The notes beneath the pieces were generated by a model. That model saw only the letters and a list, made by a program, of their open reading frames with translations, made no database searches and was not told the DNA's origin. The translations under genes were made by a program, and so were the position numbers. A DNA stretch of 28,463 bases from contig NW_014577107.1 of assembly GCF_000485595.1 (NCBI RefSeq), forward strand, positions 336,191 to 364,653. Direction: 5' to 3'. Within the stretch, counting starts at the first letter, position 1. The number at the start of each line of letters is the position of its first letter. Source of the stretch: Priapulus caudatus (taxonomy: Eukaryota > Priapulida > Priapulimorpha > Priapulimorphida > Priapulidae). Positions 18,602 through 28,463 of this stretch are shown piece by piece.

Positions 18602-20112
18602 GTCTGACAACATCTAAGGCAGAACGTTTGTAACAGATGAATGTTGGGGTTCTAAATTGTAAACTATATAGAGCACATACATTCAGCAGTGTATTGCAAC
18701 AGTCTATATGTGCCTTTGAAACTATACATTAAAATTGCAAACGTGTACATGCGTGTATACATACACTCTAAAACGCCATAGCAGTTTTTACTGCGTGAAT
18801 GCGTTATTTTTTCTAATGACATTTTGATATTATATGCATGAAGATCTCAGTGATATTGATATTTTTTATAATAGAAACATTGATAAAATTGTGCATTCCA
18901 ATTATTTATATACACACAGTGCATTAAAATATGATAATTTATTATGAGCACATATAATGCTCATTTGATGTTTTTGATCATGTTCAGCATTTAGACGTGT
19001 TGATTGATATCTATGCACTTGTATAGGTTAAGAATGTCGTTGTCATAACATAGCTGAGATCAGAGAAAAGCAGGTTTTCAATATGATAGACCAAAAGTAA
19101 ACTTTGCTGTACTTTGAATTCTTATCAAATATTCATATATAGTTTTTCAACAGAGCTGTTAAGTTGGTCTGAAGAGTTTGTGACTTTACCTGGCAGTAGT
19201 GTGTTAAGGGGGTTTAAGTTTGTGTGTGTGTGGGGGGGGGATACCCTCCATGTAAAAGGTTTTTGGTCGGGCCTGAAATGCAATATCCTACAATATTCTC
19301 AGAGATATATTAATATACAGCTTATGAAAACTGCAGTGTGTGAAAATTCACTAATACAGACTAACTGTTATACAACCATTTTGTTTTACCATGGCAATAT
19401 ATATATATAATTTTGTGTCGGTGCAGATTTAAATATAAGATTACTAATTATCTTACATGCTCATGGTTCTGTAAGTAATTGCAGAAGCAAACCCCCAAGT
19501 GTGCTTCAAATTATTTTTTTGCAAAAGTTTATAATGTGGTTATAAAGATATTAGAAAAATCTGATGATTCTGTTGATTGTTTAATTCCTCTGTAGCTGCA
19601 TTAAAATATTTATATTTTGAAAAAAAGTTACATCTGCTTCGTTGTTATATCTTTATGTCACAGCTTGTCCCACACAATATGGAAATTTCCATAAAGGTTG
19701 CATAGTGTCAGTACCAGTATCTGAGATGTTCACCAATATTGCTGCCGGATAAGTATGTCGCGTGTTCCGTGACACCACGGTAATTATAAGCCATCATTTT
19801 TACGTCATTACATATAACTTGGATAGCATTTTTTACCCATAATGTCCATGGAGACAATCATTACGAAACATGCAGTGCTAAGAAGGATTGAAACGTCAAT
19901 TCTCACGTACGTACGTTTGTTTTTAACTTAGAACGGTTATTTCATTGCGGGATATGTGATTTTAACAAATTTTAGCCACAGTTCAGGAATTTTATACAGG
20001 TCCGAGTGAGAGCACGGAGTCCTACTAGATAGAAAAGTAAAGCCTCCACAACAAAACTGATGAGCCACATATGCACGAGTTACATGTAAACTGGAAGCTT
20101 ATTACAATAATA
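18602..20112. other. Intergenic stretch downstream of the P450 gene
   Basis: AT-rich sequence with only chance frames. It includes a G-run at 19231-19240 and a TA run at about 19398-19410. No gene seen. Confidence 0.5.
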
Positions 20113-20830
20113 GGAGTGGCTATGATGATGTGTAAGCATTTTTCTTAGGACCACACTGGCTAGAAAATCTTAGTCCCCACAATCTGTTTGTGGTGGCTAA
20201 GAAATTTTTGGGCCCACCATTCGTTTGTTGTGTCTAAGAAATGTTTGCTCTCGTAATCTCTTTGTGGTGGCCAAGAAATTGTTGGGTCCACCTGAAGTAT
20301 GTTTATGATGGCTATAATAACATGCAGTTTCGGCCCGTTATCTGTTTAGGCCATGAGAATTGAGGTATGAGTTTACCGTCCCCCGCCCGCATGCCGTCAG
20401 AGCCACCGCCGAAAATATTCATTATTTCAAAAGTATTTCATTATTTTCATTTTTAAATCATTAAAACTCAAGTTGTTCATTCAGAGCGATTAAAACATAC
20501 ATTACCAATACAAAAACTCTATAGGGCCTATTTAGTATTCACATCCTTCATTGGGGTCCTGATACCCCTCTGGCTCTAGCTACCTTGTGGTACTGTTTGG
20601 TTTTTATTTAGGGTGCAAAAGCATGCTGACATATCCTGAGTACATCGACTTACAGACGGAAAAACGTACCAGGCTACAATTGGAAACGTTGACAAGCTAT
20701 ATTAAATGAATAATGAAAAATGAAAAATGAAAAAAACCTCACTTTCTCTCATACCTCAATTCTCATGGCCTTATGGTGGCTAATACTATTTTCGACCCGG
20801 AATCTGTTTGTGGTGGCTAATACTATAGTA
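20113..20830. repeat. Minisatellite, about eight ~37-43 bp units, interrupted
   Basis: The word TGGTGGCTAAGAAATTTTTG and its variants (GGCTAGAAAAT, GTCTAAGAAAT, GCCAAGAAATT, GGCTATAATAA, GGCTAATACTA) recur at 20120, 20160, 20197, 20234, 20272 and 20312. After an insertion at 20349-20770 they recur at 20780 and 20817. Spacing is 37-43 bp, if the insertion is removed. Confidence 0.8.
20349..20770. mobile_element. 422-bp MITE with 23-bp inverted repeats and TTA duplications
   Basis: The ends GGCCATGAGAATTGAGGTAT (to 20371) and its exact reverse complement (20748-20770) give a 23-bp perfect inverted repeat. TTA is present immediately outside both ends (20346-20348 and 20771-20773). Taking out the insert and one TTA restores the minisatellite unit CTGTTTATGGTGGC. 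A 3-bp TTA/TWA duplication fits PIF/Harbinger-type elements. Confidence 0.85.
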
Positions 20831-21179
20831 TCGAGTATAAAGATCTCTATTAGCGGCCTCTATAGTGGAAAGCTGTTTATGATTCCCAAGAATATCCACC
20901 AGCTAAAGATCTAAATTATTTATAGGAAATATATATAATCACTCAGAAACCAAACATTAATTAGAATATGCGTTACTCATTTTTCATTATATATTTCTGT
21001 CATTTAGCATCCCCCTTATTTGAAGATTCTCAAGTGGCCAGTTTCCACGACCTGGCAACCAATGGTATGGCATTTTCAAAATCCTCATATCTAATGTGTA
21101 CCCCCCCCCCATATATAACATTTAGAAGTACTGGTGTTTGGGCAGGGATAACTTGAAACAAATAAGAGATAATCTACAA

Positions 21180-21292
21180 GATTATCATGTACACTTCCGC
21201 AATTTTTCTTATATGCGGTAGTATGCACTCGCGAGAATTCCGGAAACGGAAATGACGTTGTCCATACATAGTTAACTAGCGCCATCATCACG
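21180..21292 (+). promoter_or_regulatory. Putative promoter/5' UTR of the TIA1-like gene
   Basis: It includes ACTTCCGCAA and TTCCGGAAACGGAAATGACG, that is, several GGAA ETS-type cores and a TGACG CRE half-site, just upstream of the ATG at 21293. No TATA box is evident. Such motif sets are typical of housekeeping promoters. The call is inference. Confidence 0.4.
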
Positions 21293-21301
21293 ATGAACCA
21301 G
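21293..21301 (+). CDS. Probable first coding exon of the TIA1-like gene
   Basis: ATG AAC CAG is followed by a very strong donor CAG|GTGAGT. The next exon begins in phase 0 with ATG, so translation could also start there (23700). The short 5' coding exon is inferred from donor strength, promoter motifs and phase. No RNA evidence exists here. Confidence 0.5.
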
Positions 21302-24300
21302 GTGAGTTTTGATTGTTAGCGTTATTCTCTATATTCGGTGGAATAACGCAATAACAGTGACCCACTAACAAACCAAAAAACCAAAATAAATAGCTAAACA
21401 CACACGCTCCCATGTGATTTGTTCAATATAAGCGACGAACATGTTCGTTTCATGTGATCCTCGTCATGTTTATGTGACTTGTTAGACTGACAATGTTAGT
21501 TTACTTTCTGGGTTAGCGCGCTTACTTATTTGAGATTTGATGAAAACCTTGCAAGCATGCACATATAATTCCATTCTGTGGTCCTCTTCCTTACAAGAGA
21601 TGGGTTATCTCCCAAACGCAATTATTTAACCTACGCCACAGACGATGTCTGTGGCCATTGTAAACTGGTCAGTATCATCCACTGTTCAGTGTTGTGCAAC
21701 ACTTAATCACATGGCATACTAGAGCTCATAGACATAGCTAGGCCTATAGGGTCTATGTCCCCCAGGTTACTGCCGGAATGTACCCTGGGTACGGTCCGGT
21801 ATACCGGAACTATAATGGAACCCAACAAGAGTAGGGTTACAAATCGAGCCCATTCTTTTCTTTGGAGGAGCCCCTGTGGGATTCACTCATGGCGGTTTTA
21901 TGGTGCGTTTTTCGAGACGAGAACTTCCAAACTGGGTTCATTCTAAACACGAACCTTTCTCTGCTATCCTGGGACTTACTATGTATCACAATATACATAC
22001 TCTGTATTAAACGAATATAACCTGTTACAAAATTTTGAAGTGACGAGCGGCGATATTTCGAGCGCCGTTTGTGTTGACCTGTAGACATACACATTCCCAA
22101 TGCGCATAGCATTCGGCTAACTTTGGCTCCTGTGTTGCCTGACTTGCTGGCTCTGGTGATGTCATGACTGACAGCAGGCACACCATGATGCATTCGATCT
22201 TGGAGCCGAAGTTAGCCGAATGTTATATGCATTAGGAATGCGTACGTCACAGGTCAACAAAAATGGCGCTCGAAGTATCCACGCTCGTCGCTTCAAAATT
22301 TTGTAACAAGTTATATTAGTTTAATACAGAGTATTGTGATACATAGTAAGTCCCAGGATAGCGGAGAAAGGTTCGTGTTTAGAATAAACCTAGTTTGGAA
22401 GTTCTAGTTTCGAAAAACGCACCATAAAACCGCCCTGAGTGAATCACTCAGGGGCTCCTCCAAAGAAAAGAATAGGCTCGCGTTGTAACCCTACTCTTGT
22501 TGGGTTACATTATTGTATCTAATGGCATACCGAACATTGAAACAATTGAAATTATAGCATTTATCTAGCACAATATGAATATTCAATAGCAGAAGTTTGC
22601 ACTTCAACTGCACTACCCTCACCCATGGGACCCTTTGCTCCACCATAGGGTTATTTAGAGAAGTACGAAGGCGCCAGCGAAGAATCTTTGCAGTATGACA
22701 ACCTATGCTGTAGTGTGTCATACAAATAACAAAAAAATACCATAGTTAGCAAAATAAATGTGTTGGCCTTAGATAGCTAATCATGACTGAAACTCAACTT
22801 GCTATAATTTTGTCAACTTGGATTGTTGTTTAACCAATGCAAACATTCACCTGACCAAAATTGGCAGCCATATTATATCTGAAATAGGATCGATACTATT
22901 GAGCAGACATTGCAAAGATTCCTTTCTGTTTGCACTCATACAATATGGTGCAGCCCTGTGTAAGCAGTTTGAGTAAACTTGGGTAATGGGTTTCGAAATG
23001 CTTACTGACTGACCAATTTGCATGGCATAGCACCTAGCTGTCTGCTTGAGTTTTTTATTATTGTATTCAGAGGTTGTACATGTCAATTTTTTGGTGACCC
23101 ATGTCAAACAATTTATCACCAACCTCTGGAAAAGATCATGAGGGCAGGAAGGTTATTGTTGTCAGGGCATGAAATTAAGATTTTTTGCACCCGCCAGAGG
23201 GCTGGCAAGAGCAGTTTTTGACCAGCCCTCACCATAATTTACCTCACAATTTTTTTTTTCTCCCAAAATAAAGATAAAACTATTTCACTGACTCTTGCTT
23301 GTCCGAAAAATGTTGTTGTGTGCGGCATCGCATAGTAGCTGTTGAACAGATTATAATGCAGATCGTGAATGATGTCCAAAGTGTTTTGTCAATGTCATGT
23401 TTCATGCTTGCATTCTCGATTTCAAATCTGTAAAATGTTGGTAAATTATGGCATGATATTCTTCAGGTAAAACAGTATTGTTGGCTATTTGCTCATTAAT
23501 GCTATAAATAAACATATAGGTACTCGCTAACACGGCTGAAATCACCGGCTCGGAGGGCAGGTGTTTTGCCAATGTTACTGGCCCTCCAAATAATTTGCCG
23601 GCATATACCGGTGGGCCGGTGCTAATTTCGCGGCCTGGTTGTACTTGGTCAGTCTCCACTGAAGTGTATATGACACTCAGTTTTACCTTTATTTTTCAGA
23701 TGTCTGGTAGCAATCCGTTCAACGAACACAATCCACGTACTTTGTAAGTATACGACTGCGGACAGCCAAGTATTTATGTACACAGTCTCTGCTTACGGTT
23801 GCCATACCTATGCAATGTATAGTAAAGGAGTTTGTAATTCATTGTGTTTTCAACTGTCAGGAGAATGAAACCGGATTCTATGTTGATTCCAGAGACATGC
23901 GATGTTCTGTTAGCAGTCAGTTGTTCCAAGATCATATATGAATCTGTGACAGACATCAGTTTTTTTTAAATGAATTTCTGTTAATGGGAAAATTAGTTAG
24001 TTATGCTAATAATAACAAGTCTGGTATAATAATTGGTTTTTAAATAGCCATTAATTTTGATTCATATATTAATAGGTGTTTGTAAAAAAGCAATTCCATG
24101 CAACAGTTTGGTACAGCTGGTAATATAGTTTAGTATATAGTAATGGTTCACTCATTCATGTTTGGTCTTGCATTGTAAACTGTTGGCACATTACTTATGT
24201 TCACAAGTAGTAGACCTAGCTGAGTTAATATATGGAAATAAGGTCAAGTGTATATTTTAAATTATGAAGTAAAATTTAAATACAAGAAAGTACTTTTCTC

Positions 24301-25732
24301 TAAATTTAAGTCTAGTAGCAGATAAAACAAAGGTATTCTACATTAAACTGCATCCTATTTATTCTGTAGATTTCTTTCATGATTGGTTGAAAGGCCTTCT
24401 ATGTACTTTATGCTTTTAAAGCAAATTACATAGGTCATTTAGAAATACATGTTATTGTGCAAATATTCCCTGACTATAGACCTCTTTGTGAATACCTTTA
24501 GTGTGACAGTCAACAATTCCAATAAATTAATGAGACTTTGTATATGATTGATTTGCAGGTGTGTGGATGTCTATAATGGTTTATTTATAAATGCAGTGAA
24601 ATTTTATATAGCTACTACCAGAAGTATGTAGAAAGCGTGGATAATCGTAGGTGATATTCGAGGGTAAATGGGATGAGAGATGGTATGATTCATTTAGAAC
24701 TACTCTTGGTACAAATATTCTGAACTTTGAGTATCAGAATTTCTAGCTGTAAATATATGTAATGTTATAGTAGAATCGTGCTCAACACGAATTTTTACTC
24801 TGTAAGATGTGTTCGTTCACGTGCATATATATACCTGATAGTCACTGCTTTCGGCGGTGTGCTTTTCCAGGTCTGTTCACAGCTACAACATCACTCTAGA
24901 GATGAACAGTCTGGAGAAACATTGCGGGCAGGATTGCACCCAACTTTATACTGTAGGACCTTAATCATGTCATTCTAATGCAATGCATTGCAGCATGTAC
25001 ATGTATAGCCTCCCTCCCAGTCCGGAGCCATCAGCAGGCATAAATAGCTAGCCCACATAGCAGAGACAGTATAAAACAAAGCACTGTGCTGTGAATTCGT
25101 TTTATCTATAGCTTCATAGATGGGGAAGAAGCTTAGGTGGAATGTCTAGTTTAAAAACCTATTCGTAGCATAATGCAATGCAGATATGTTCAGTGCCATC
25201 CATTCACATAGTATGGGAATACTTTCACATTAATCTGGGGAGGGGGGGGTAGAAGACAGTTATCAGTCTTGCCAGGTGTACTGTATTTATGTATCCACAG
25301 TTGACTGTATTCATATTCTGAGAGACAAACAGGTACACATAATATATTAAGAAATGAAGGTGGTAAAACAGGTGTGAGGCCCAACTAAATACCGAACAAA
25401 TAAGTTCCGATTAGCCACATGCATTCCACATAGGCCTGAGCTAGGGTAAGTGAATGTTTCCCTTCTACCCCTACAAGTGCAACAGGTGGCCCGTACATAA
25501 CTCACATTAGGACAATCTATTTTGAGAAACATCATTAGTGGACAGGGCACCCAGGAGCTTTTTAAGTGTGTTTTGACTAGCAAACAATCAGTATGTTACC
25601 TATAATGACGGGTGCATGACATTGAATTATTGCAGGTACGTTGGGAACCTTGAACCATCTGTGACGGAGGAGCTCATATATGCACTTTTCGGCCAGATAG
25701 GTGCTGTCAAGAGCTGCAAAATCATAAATGAG
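21293..25732 (+). CDS. TIA1/TIAR-like RNA-binding protein, 5' part (runs off the right edge)
   Basis: Seen: exons 21293-21301 (probable), 23700-23743 and 25636-25732 join in phase to give MNQMSGSNPFNEHNP, then RTLYVGNLEPSVTEEL and IYALFGQIGAVKSCKIINE. LYVGNL is the RNP2 motif of the first RRM, and the peptide strongly resembles the start of vertebrate TIA1/TIAL1 (known pattern RTLYVGNL..VTE..). Known: these proteins carry three RRMs, bind U-rich RNA, regulate splicing and form stress granules. Only the first half of RRM1 is present. RNP1 and the remaining exons were not found in the last intron and presumably lie beyond 28463. Confidence 0.88.
21746..21810. repeat. 65-bp module, inverted copy of 7579-7643
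   Basis: It begins ATAGGGTCTATGTCCCCCAG and ends GGTCCGGTATACCGGAAC. It abuts the left end of the 21808-22520 foldback. It is the reverse complement of the copy at 7579-7643, with two or three differences. Confidence 0.85.
21808..22520. mobile_element. Foldback element with shared termini (copy B), ~315-bp arms
   Basis: The left arm 21812-22130 pairs with the right arm 22202-22513. Matching blocks in order include GTAACCCAACAAGAG at the outside, GGAGGAGCCCCTG, CCATAAAACCGCC, CACGAACCTTTCTC, GTCCCAGGATAGC, CAAAATTTTG and GTTAGCCGAATG at the inside. The loop is about 70 bp. Arms differ by scattered substitutions. The right terminus AGATACAATAATGTAACCC equals the left terminus of copy A at 7657. 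Frames inside, up to 118 codons, do not resemble known proteins. Confidence 0.88.
23700..23743 (+). CDS. TIA1-like exon 2
   Basis: Acceptor CCTTTATTTTTCAG|ATG, donor ACTTT|GTAAGT. It encodes MSGSNPFNEHNPRT and two bases of Leu; the next exon supplies the third base. Both splice sites are strong. Confidence 0.8.
23744..25635 (+). other. TIA1-like intron 2
   Basis: AT-rich, with only short frames. A G-run lies at 25239-25249. No repeats with clear ends were recognised and no further exon was supported. Confidence 0.55.
25636..25732 (+). CDS. TIA1-like exon 3: first half of RRM1
   Basis: Acceptor TTATTGCAG|G, donor AATGAG|GTAATT in phase 0. It encodes (L)YVGNLEPSVTEELIYALF and GQIGAVKSCKIINE: RNP2, helix 1 and strand 2 of RRM1. 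The ..CK.I..E end is a shared TIA1/TIAL1 feature and also a conserved exon edge in that family as far as I know. Confidence 0.92.
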
Positions 25733-26083
25733 GTAATTATCCCATCTCAATGAAAAAGAGAATGCTGGTGGTTTATTAATGTGGAATTCCATGACTCTAT
25801 TAAATTTAATTAGACACTTATTTCTACAGTTAAATATCAACAACCCATGCACAGAAGCCCATTGTTAGAAACAAAATTAGTTTTAACATTAATCTTAACA
25901 TTAACTTTTCCTTGTGGACTGGACCTGTGTACGCTGCTGCGTATAAGAAACTCGTAACTTTGCCATGTTTCTGTCAACAGTCTTTGAAAAAAGTTTATTG
26001 TTAAGACTAATGTTTCCACACACTTGTGCTGGGAACCGAGTTTCCCACAGCATCCAAGGCAAGTGCTCTAATTGTCCTGCTTA

Positions 26084-26664
26084 AGCGGGTTTTACACTAC
26101 TGACTTTATGTTGGCGAATTGGCGAGTGGACCAATTTTGCAATTCGGCAACTCAGAGTTGGCGAAAATAGAACATGTTCTAATCTCCCAACTAGTAGTTA
26201 TCGATCGGTTGGTCGCGCAACTTTTGCGTTTACACTGCCGATTGTCGGTTGCAATAGTTGGGAAGTTGGTCAAATTTGCCAACATAAAGTCGGCAGGGTG
26301 CGAAATTAGCGGGAGTCCGGAGTCAAATACTCCCTGATTTACTGTCGGACTCCTTGATTTGATTATGCAGGAGTCCGTGTGACTCCTTGAAAATGCTGCC
26401 ATACTAATTAGTTCGTTCCAGAGCACGGCCTCACGGAATTATCTTATTTTTCAGCTAATGTCCAGAGAAAATTTGGCAGACGTGCAACTGCATGAATCTT
26501 AAAAATAAGCACATGCGTTATTAGTAATATCTTTAATTTTGAACCTCAGACTGCGGACTCTCTCATTTTGCTGTGGACTCCTTCTTTTTGAGGGTAGGGA
26601 GTCTGTTGGACTCCCGTGTTCAAAAGTTAATTTCTACCCCTGAGTCGGTAGTGTAAACCCAGCT
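26084..26664. mobile_element. Outer MITE, split by a second insertion
   Basis: The left end GCGGGTTTTACACTACTGAC and the right end GTCGGTAGTGTAAACCCAGC are near-complementary. Inside the left part, CTGACTTTATGTTGGC also pairs with GCCAACATAAAGTCGG (26277-26292), the original right arm cut by the insert at 26294. No transposase. Confidence 0.75.
26294..26642. mobile_element. 349-bp inner element with CAGGG-type ends
   Basis: The left end CAGGGTGCGAAATTAGCGGG and the right end, whose reverse complement is CAGGGGTAGAAATTAACTTT, are inverted repeats starting CAGGG..GAAATTA. AGTCGG flanks both sides (26288-26293 and 26643-26648), as a target duplication would. GAGTCC words recur inside. The ends resemble hAT elements, but the duplication visible is only 6 bp. 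Confidence 0.7.
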
Positions 26665-26781
26665 TTACTCGCTGTCCTGCCGGCCCTTGATAATTGGCCT
26701 ATATTTGGGTTGTTTTCCCTGGCTGCCTTACCTGGCTGCCTTACCTGGCTTGCCTCTGAATTCATCCCATAAACTCCAAAC

Positions 26782-26806
26782 ATATATATATATATATATA
26801 TATATA
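26782..26806. repeat. (TA)n microsatellite
   Basis: About 25 bp of TA dinucleotides. Confidence 0.9.
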
Positions 26807-27130
26807 AGATGCTTCGTATCAAATGATTTAAAAAATTAAAAATGATTTAAAAAATGGTCTTAAAACTTCAAGATACTAACCGTAAACTGTGGTGGTGGTG
26901 GTAACGACTGTATTGGTGGTAAGAAAGTAAGAACAATGCTGGAAAGTTTTATACTGTTAGCTGTTTCATTTCTTTTGTTATTCAAATTTAAATTTAAAAA
27001 ATGTTTAATGTGAAATTTATCCTGACAGCATCCTTAAAACATTTCTTGGCAGTTTTACGTAATATAACATGACATTGGGTTTTTACATATATTACCGTGT
27101 ATAACTAAATAATGGTAATATAGTAGAGCA

Positions 27131-27178
27131 GTGGCGTACGCAGGGGGGGGGGGGTGTTTGGGGTGTTAAACACCCCCC
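27131..27178. repeat. AGTGGCGTACGCAGG-type repeat end with G-run and hairpin
   Basis: GCAGTGGCGTACGCAGG is followed by a G-run, then GGGTGTTTGGGGTG and TTAAACACCCCCC, which can pair. The first words resemble the ends of the element at 3870-4338. Confidence 0.5.
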
Positions 27179-27207
27179 TTGCCTCTGTCCCAAACAAACA
27201 TAAAAAA

Positions 27208-27215
27208 AAGAAAAG

Positions 27216-27255
<40 letters not shown>

Positions 27256-27309
27256 TGTGTGTAAGAGAGGAGGGAGAGAAAGAGGGAAAAAGAGAGGGAG
27301 AGAGAACAG
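27208..27309. repeat. (GA)n purine-rich microsatellite
   Basis: GA repeats at 27221-27253, then GTGTGTGTG, then a degenerate GAGAGGGA tract. Frames on both strands are artefacts. Confidence 0.93.
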
Positions 27310-28112
27310 AAGGGCCCTATTATCCTGTTTTCGGCAGGCAGGCGGTATCTTTGAATATATTTTTTTTGAAACCCTGTAAAAGTGACCGCAGTCGCACATT
27401 TTTCACTCCGAAATGTGAAGAGCGGGCGGGTGACCCGACCAAAGGTAATTTTTGGTCGGCCTTATTAGCCAATAAATGATGTGAGTACCAAGGAATGTAT
27501 GATGACAAATTTTTCTTCTGCCAAATTGATGATTTTAATGAAACAACAAGAAGTAAAAATATGATATAATACAGAAAAAATGTGGCAAGGAAATGCGGTA
27601 TTTTTAGGCGTTATTTTCATTTTTCTTTCAAACTCGAGCACCCCGCGTCCCCGCTCCGCTCCGTGCAGCGCTCCGCAGTCACTAACACGGGCGTAAATCC
27701 GGGGGAGATGGGGGGATGCATCCCCCTGCTCTTGAAGGAGGGGATGGCCTGTACAAATATCTCCGCCTTGAGATTCAAAAAAAGAGAGAAAAAAGAAAGA
27801 AGGAAGAAGAAGAGGTAAGAGGATCCCGATTTACCAGACAGGTTTATCAGCGTGGGTTTTAGGTGCTACAGTTCAATGAGGCTGCACACAGTCGGCAGAT
27901 TCGTAATTGGGCAGAATTGGATTGCCGCCACACATATTATGTTCATAGACTTGAGTTTGTTTACATCGTGAGTTTCAGAAATTTTACCGATTTTACTGCA
28001 TCTACTCTAGCTATCAAACGCAGCGCTTTTTATAATAGCTAGTGTAGGCCTATGCACGTTTGTCGACTGTCGTAGTGTACGTAGTATGGATAAGTACTTT
28101 GATTCACTAAAC

Positions 28113-28364
28113 AAACACACACAGCACAAACACGCACACTCTCTCTCTCTCTCACGCACGCACACACACGCACGGCACGCACGCACGGCACGCACGCACG
28201 CACGCACGCACCACACACAGCCAGCACAGCCAGCACAATCACGCACAGCTCTCTCTCTCTCTCTCTCTCTCAGCACACGCGGCGCGCGCGCGCACACACC
28301 TCTCTGTTTTCTCTCGCGCTCTCTCTGCTCTTCTCTCTCTCTCTCTCTCTTCGCTCGCGCCTGC

Positions 28365-28408
<44 letters not shown>

Positions 28409-28463
28409 CTCTCTCTCTCTCGCTCGCGCGGCTTTCTCTCTTCTCTTTCTCTCTCTCTCGTCT
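28113..28463. repeat. (CA)n / (CG)n / (CT)n mosaic to the window edge
   Basis: ACACGCAC-type units give way to alternating GC and then long CT runs interrupted by CGCTCGCG. It continues past the edge. Low complexity, no gene. Confidence 0.95.

Larger units (their letters stand above)
21302..23699 (+). other. TIA1-like intron 1
   Basis: It holds the 65-bp module (21746-21810) and a foldback (21808-22520). The rest (22521-23699) has short chance frames and some GGGC-rich words (GGTGGGCCGGTGC) near 23600 but no recognised gene. Confidence 0.55.
26665..28463 (+). other. Rest of TIA1-like intron 3 and window edge
   Basis: It holds simple repeats, an AGTGGCGTACGCAGGGGGG-type repeat start at 27131 and a GC-rich patch (27640-27670). 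None of the frames resembles the expected next RRM1 segment, so the next exon probably lies outside the window. Confidence 0.5.

Noticed and set aside
20113-20830. CRISPR-like array
   Set aside because: The units are contiguous diverged tandem repeats, without conserved repeats separated by unique spacers, in a eukaryotic context.
21837-22193. 118-codon minus-strand frame
   Set aside because: It lies entirely within the left arm and loop of the foldback, has no recognisable domain, and the mirrored arm does not keep it open.
27886-27925. A frame reading SRQIRNWAELDCR, which recalls the GGRQIR.NWA part of TIA1 RRM2
   Set aside because: The end of RRM1 and the start of RRM2 should come first and are not found between. 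There are no convincing splice sites around it, so the short match is probably chance.

Overview
This is a eukaryotic, animal-type window. Two split genes lie head to tail on the + strand, with GT-AG introns, AT-rich non-coding DNA, many microsatellites and a dense layer of small non-autonomous transposons and foldback elements. No long uninterrupted gene, bacterial operon, CRISPR array or rRNA was seen. The transposon types, intron sizes and vertebrate-like TIA1 exon suggest a metazoan, probably a marine invertebrate. I cannot name the species.

Gene 1 is a cytochrome P450 whose exons I joined by reading phase: 6645-6712, 11059-11183, 11447-11524, 12529-12619, 12777-12812, 13145-13358, 13731-13919, 15124-15234 (or from 15053), 15652-15779, 16086-16173 and 18230-18550, followed by an AATAAA at 18596. 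It carries the LPGS..GET hinge, the K-helix ExxR, the P.RW segment and the haem loop FGGGPRNCIG, so it looks like the CYP26/CYP85-type clan. Odd points are an I-helix without the usual acid-threonine pair, no visible N-terminal membrane anchor, a phase conflict where the J-helix should be, and a C-terminal tail of about 70 residues.

Gene 2 is the 5' part of a TIA1/TIAR-type RNA-binding protein. It has a probable first exon ending at 21301, an exon at 23700-23743 and an exon at 25636-25732 that encodes the start of RRM1. It runs off the right edge.

Layout: 1-6600 is non-coding, with a 214-bp near-perfect palindrome (1774-1987), CA repeats, old repeats (3600-4340) and a degenerate tandem array (4790-5860). 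6645-18600 is the P450 gene; its introns hold an inverted-repeat MITE (6899-7539), a foldback element (7657-8320), two copies of a TTAA-flanked MITE (10254-10854, 14090-14677), a CAG-rich tract (12000-12340), a hAT-like element (16268-17653) and a second foldback (17752-18165). 18600-21180 is intergenic, with a minisatellite of ~37-43 bp units split by a 422-bp MITE with TTA duplications. 21180-28463 is the TIA1-like gene; its introns hold a ~700-bp foldback (21808-22520), a nested pair of elements (26084-26664) and simple repeats to the edge.

The two genes have no evident functional link. The most unusual content is the atypical P450 and the family of foldback elements that share termini but differ inside.
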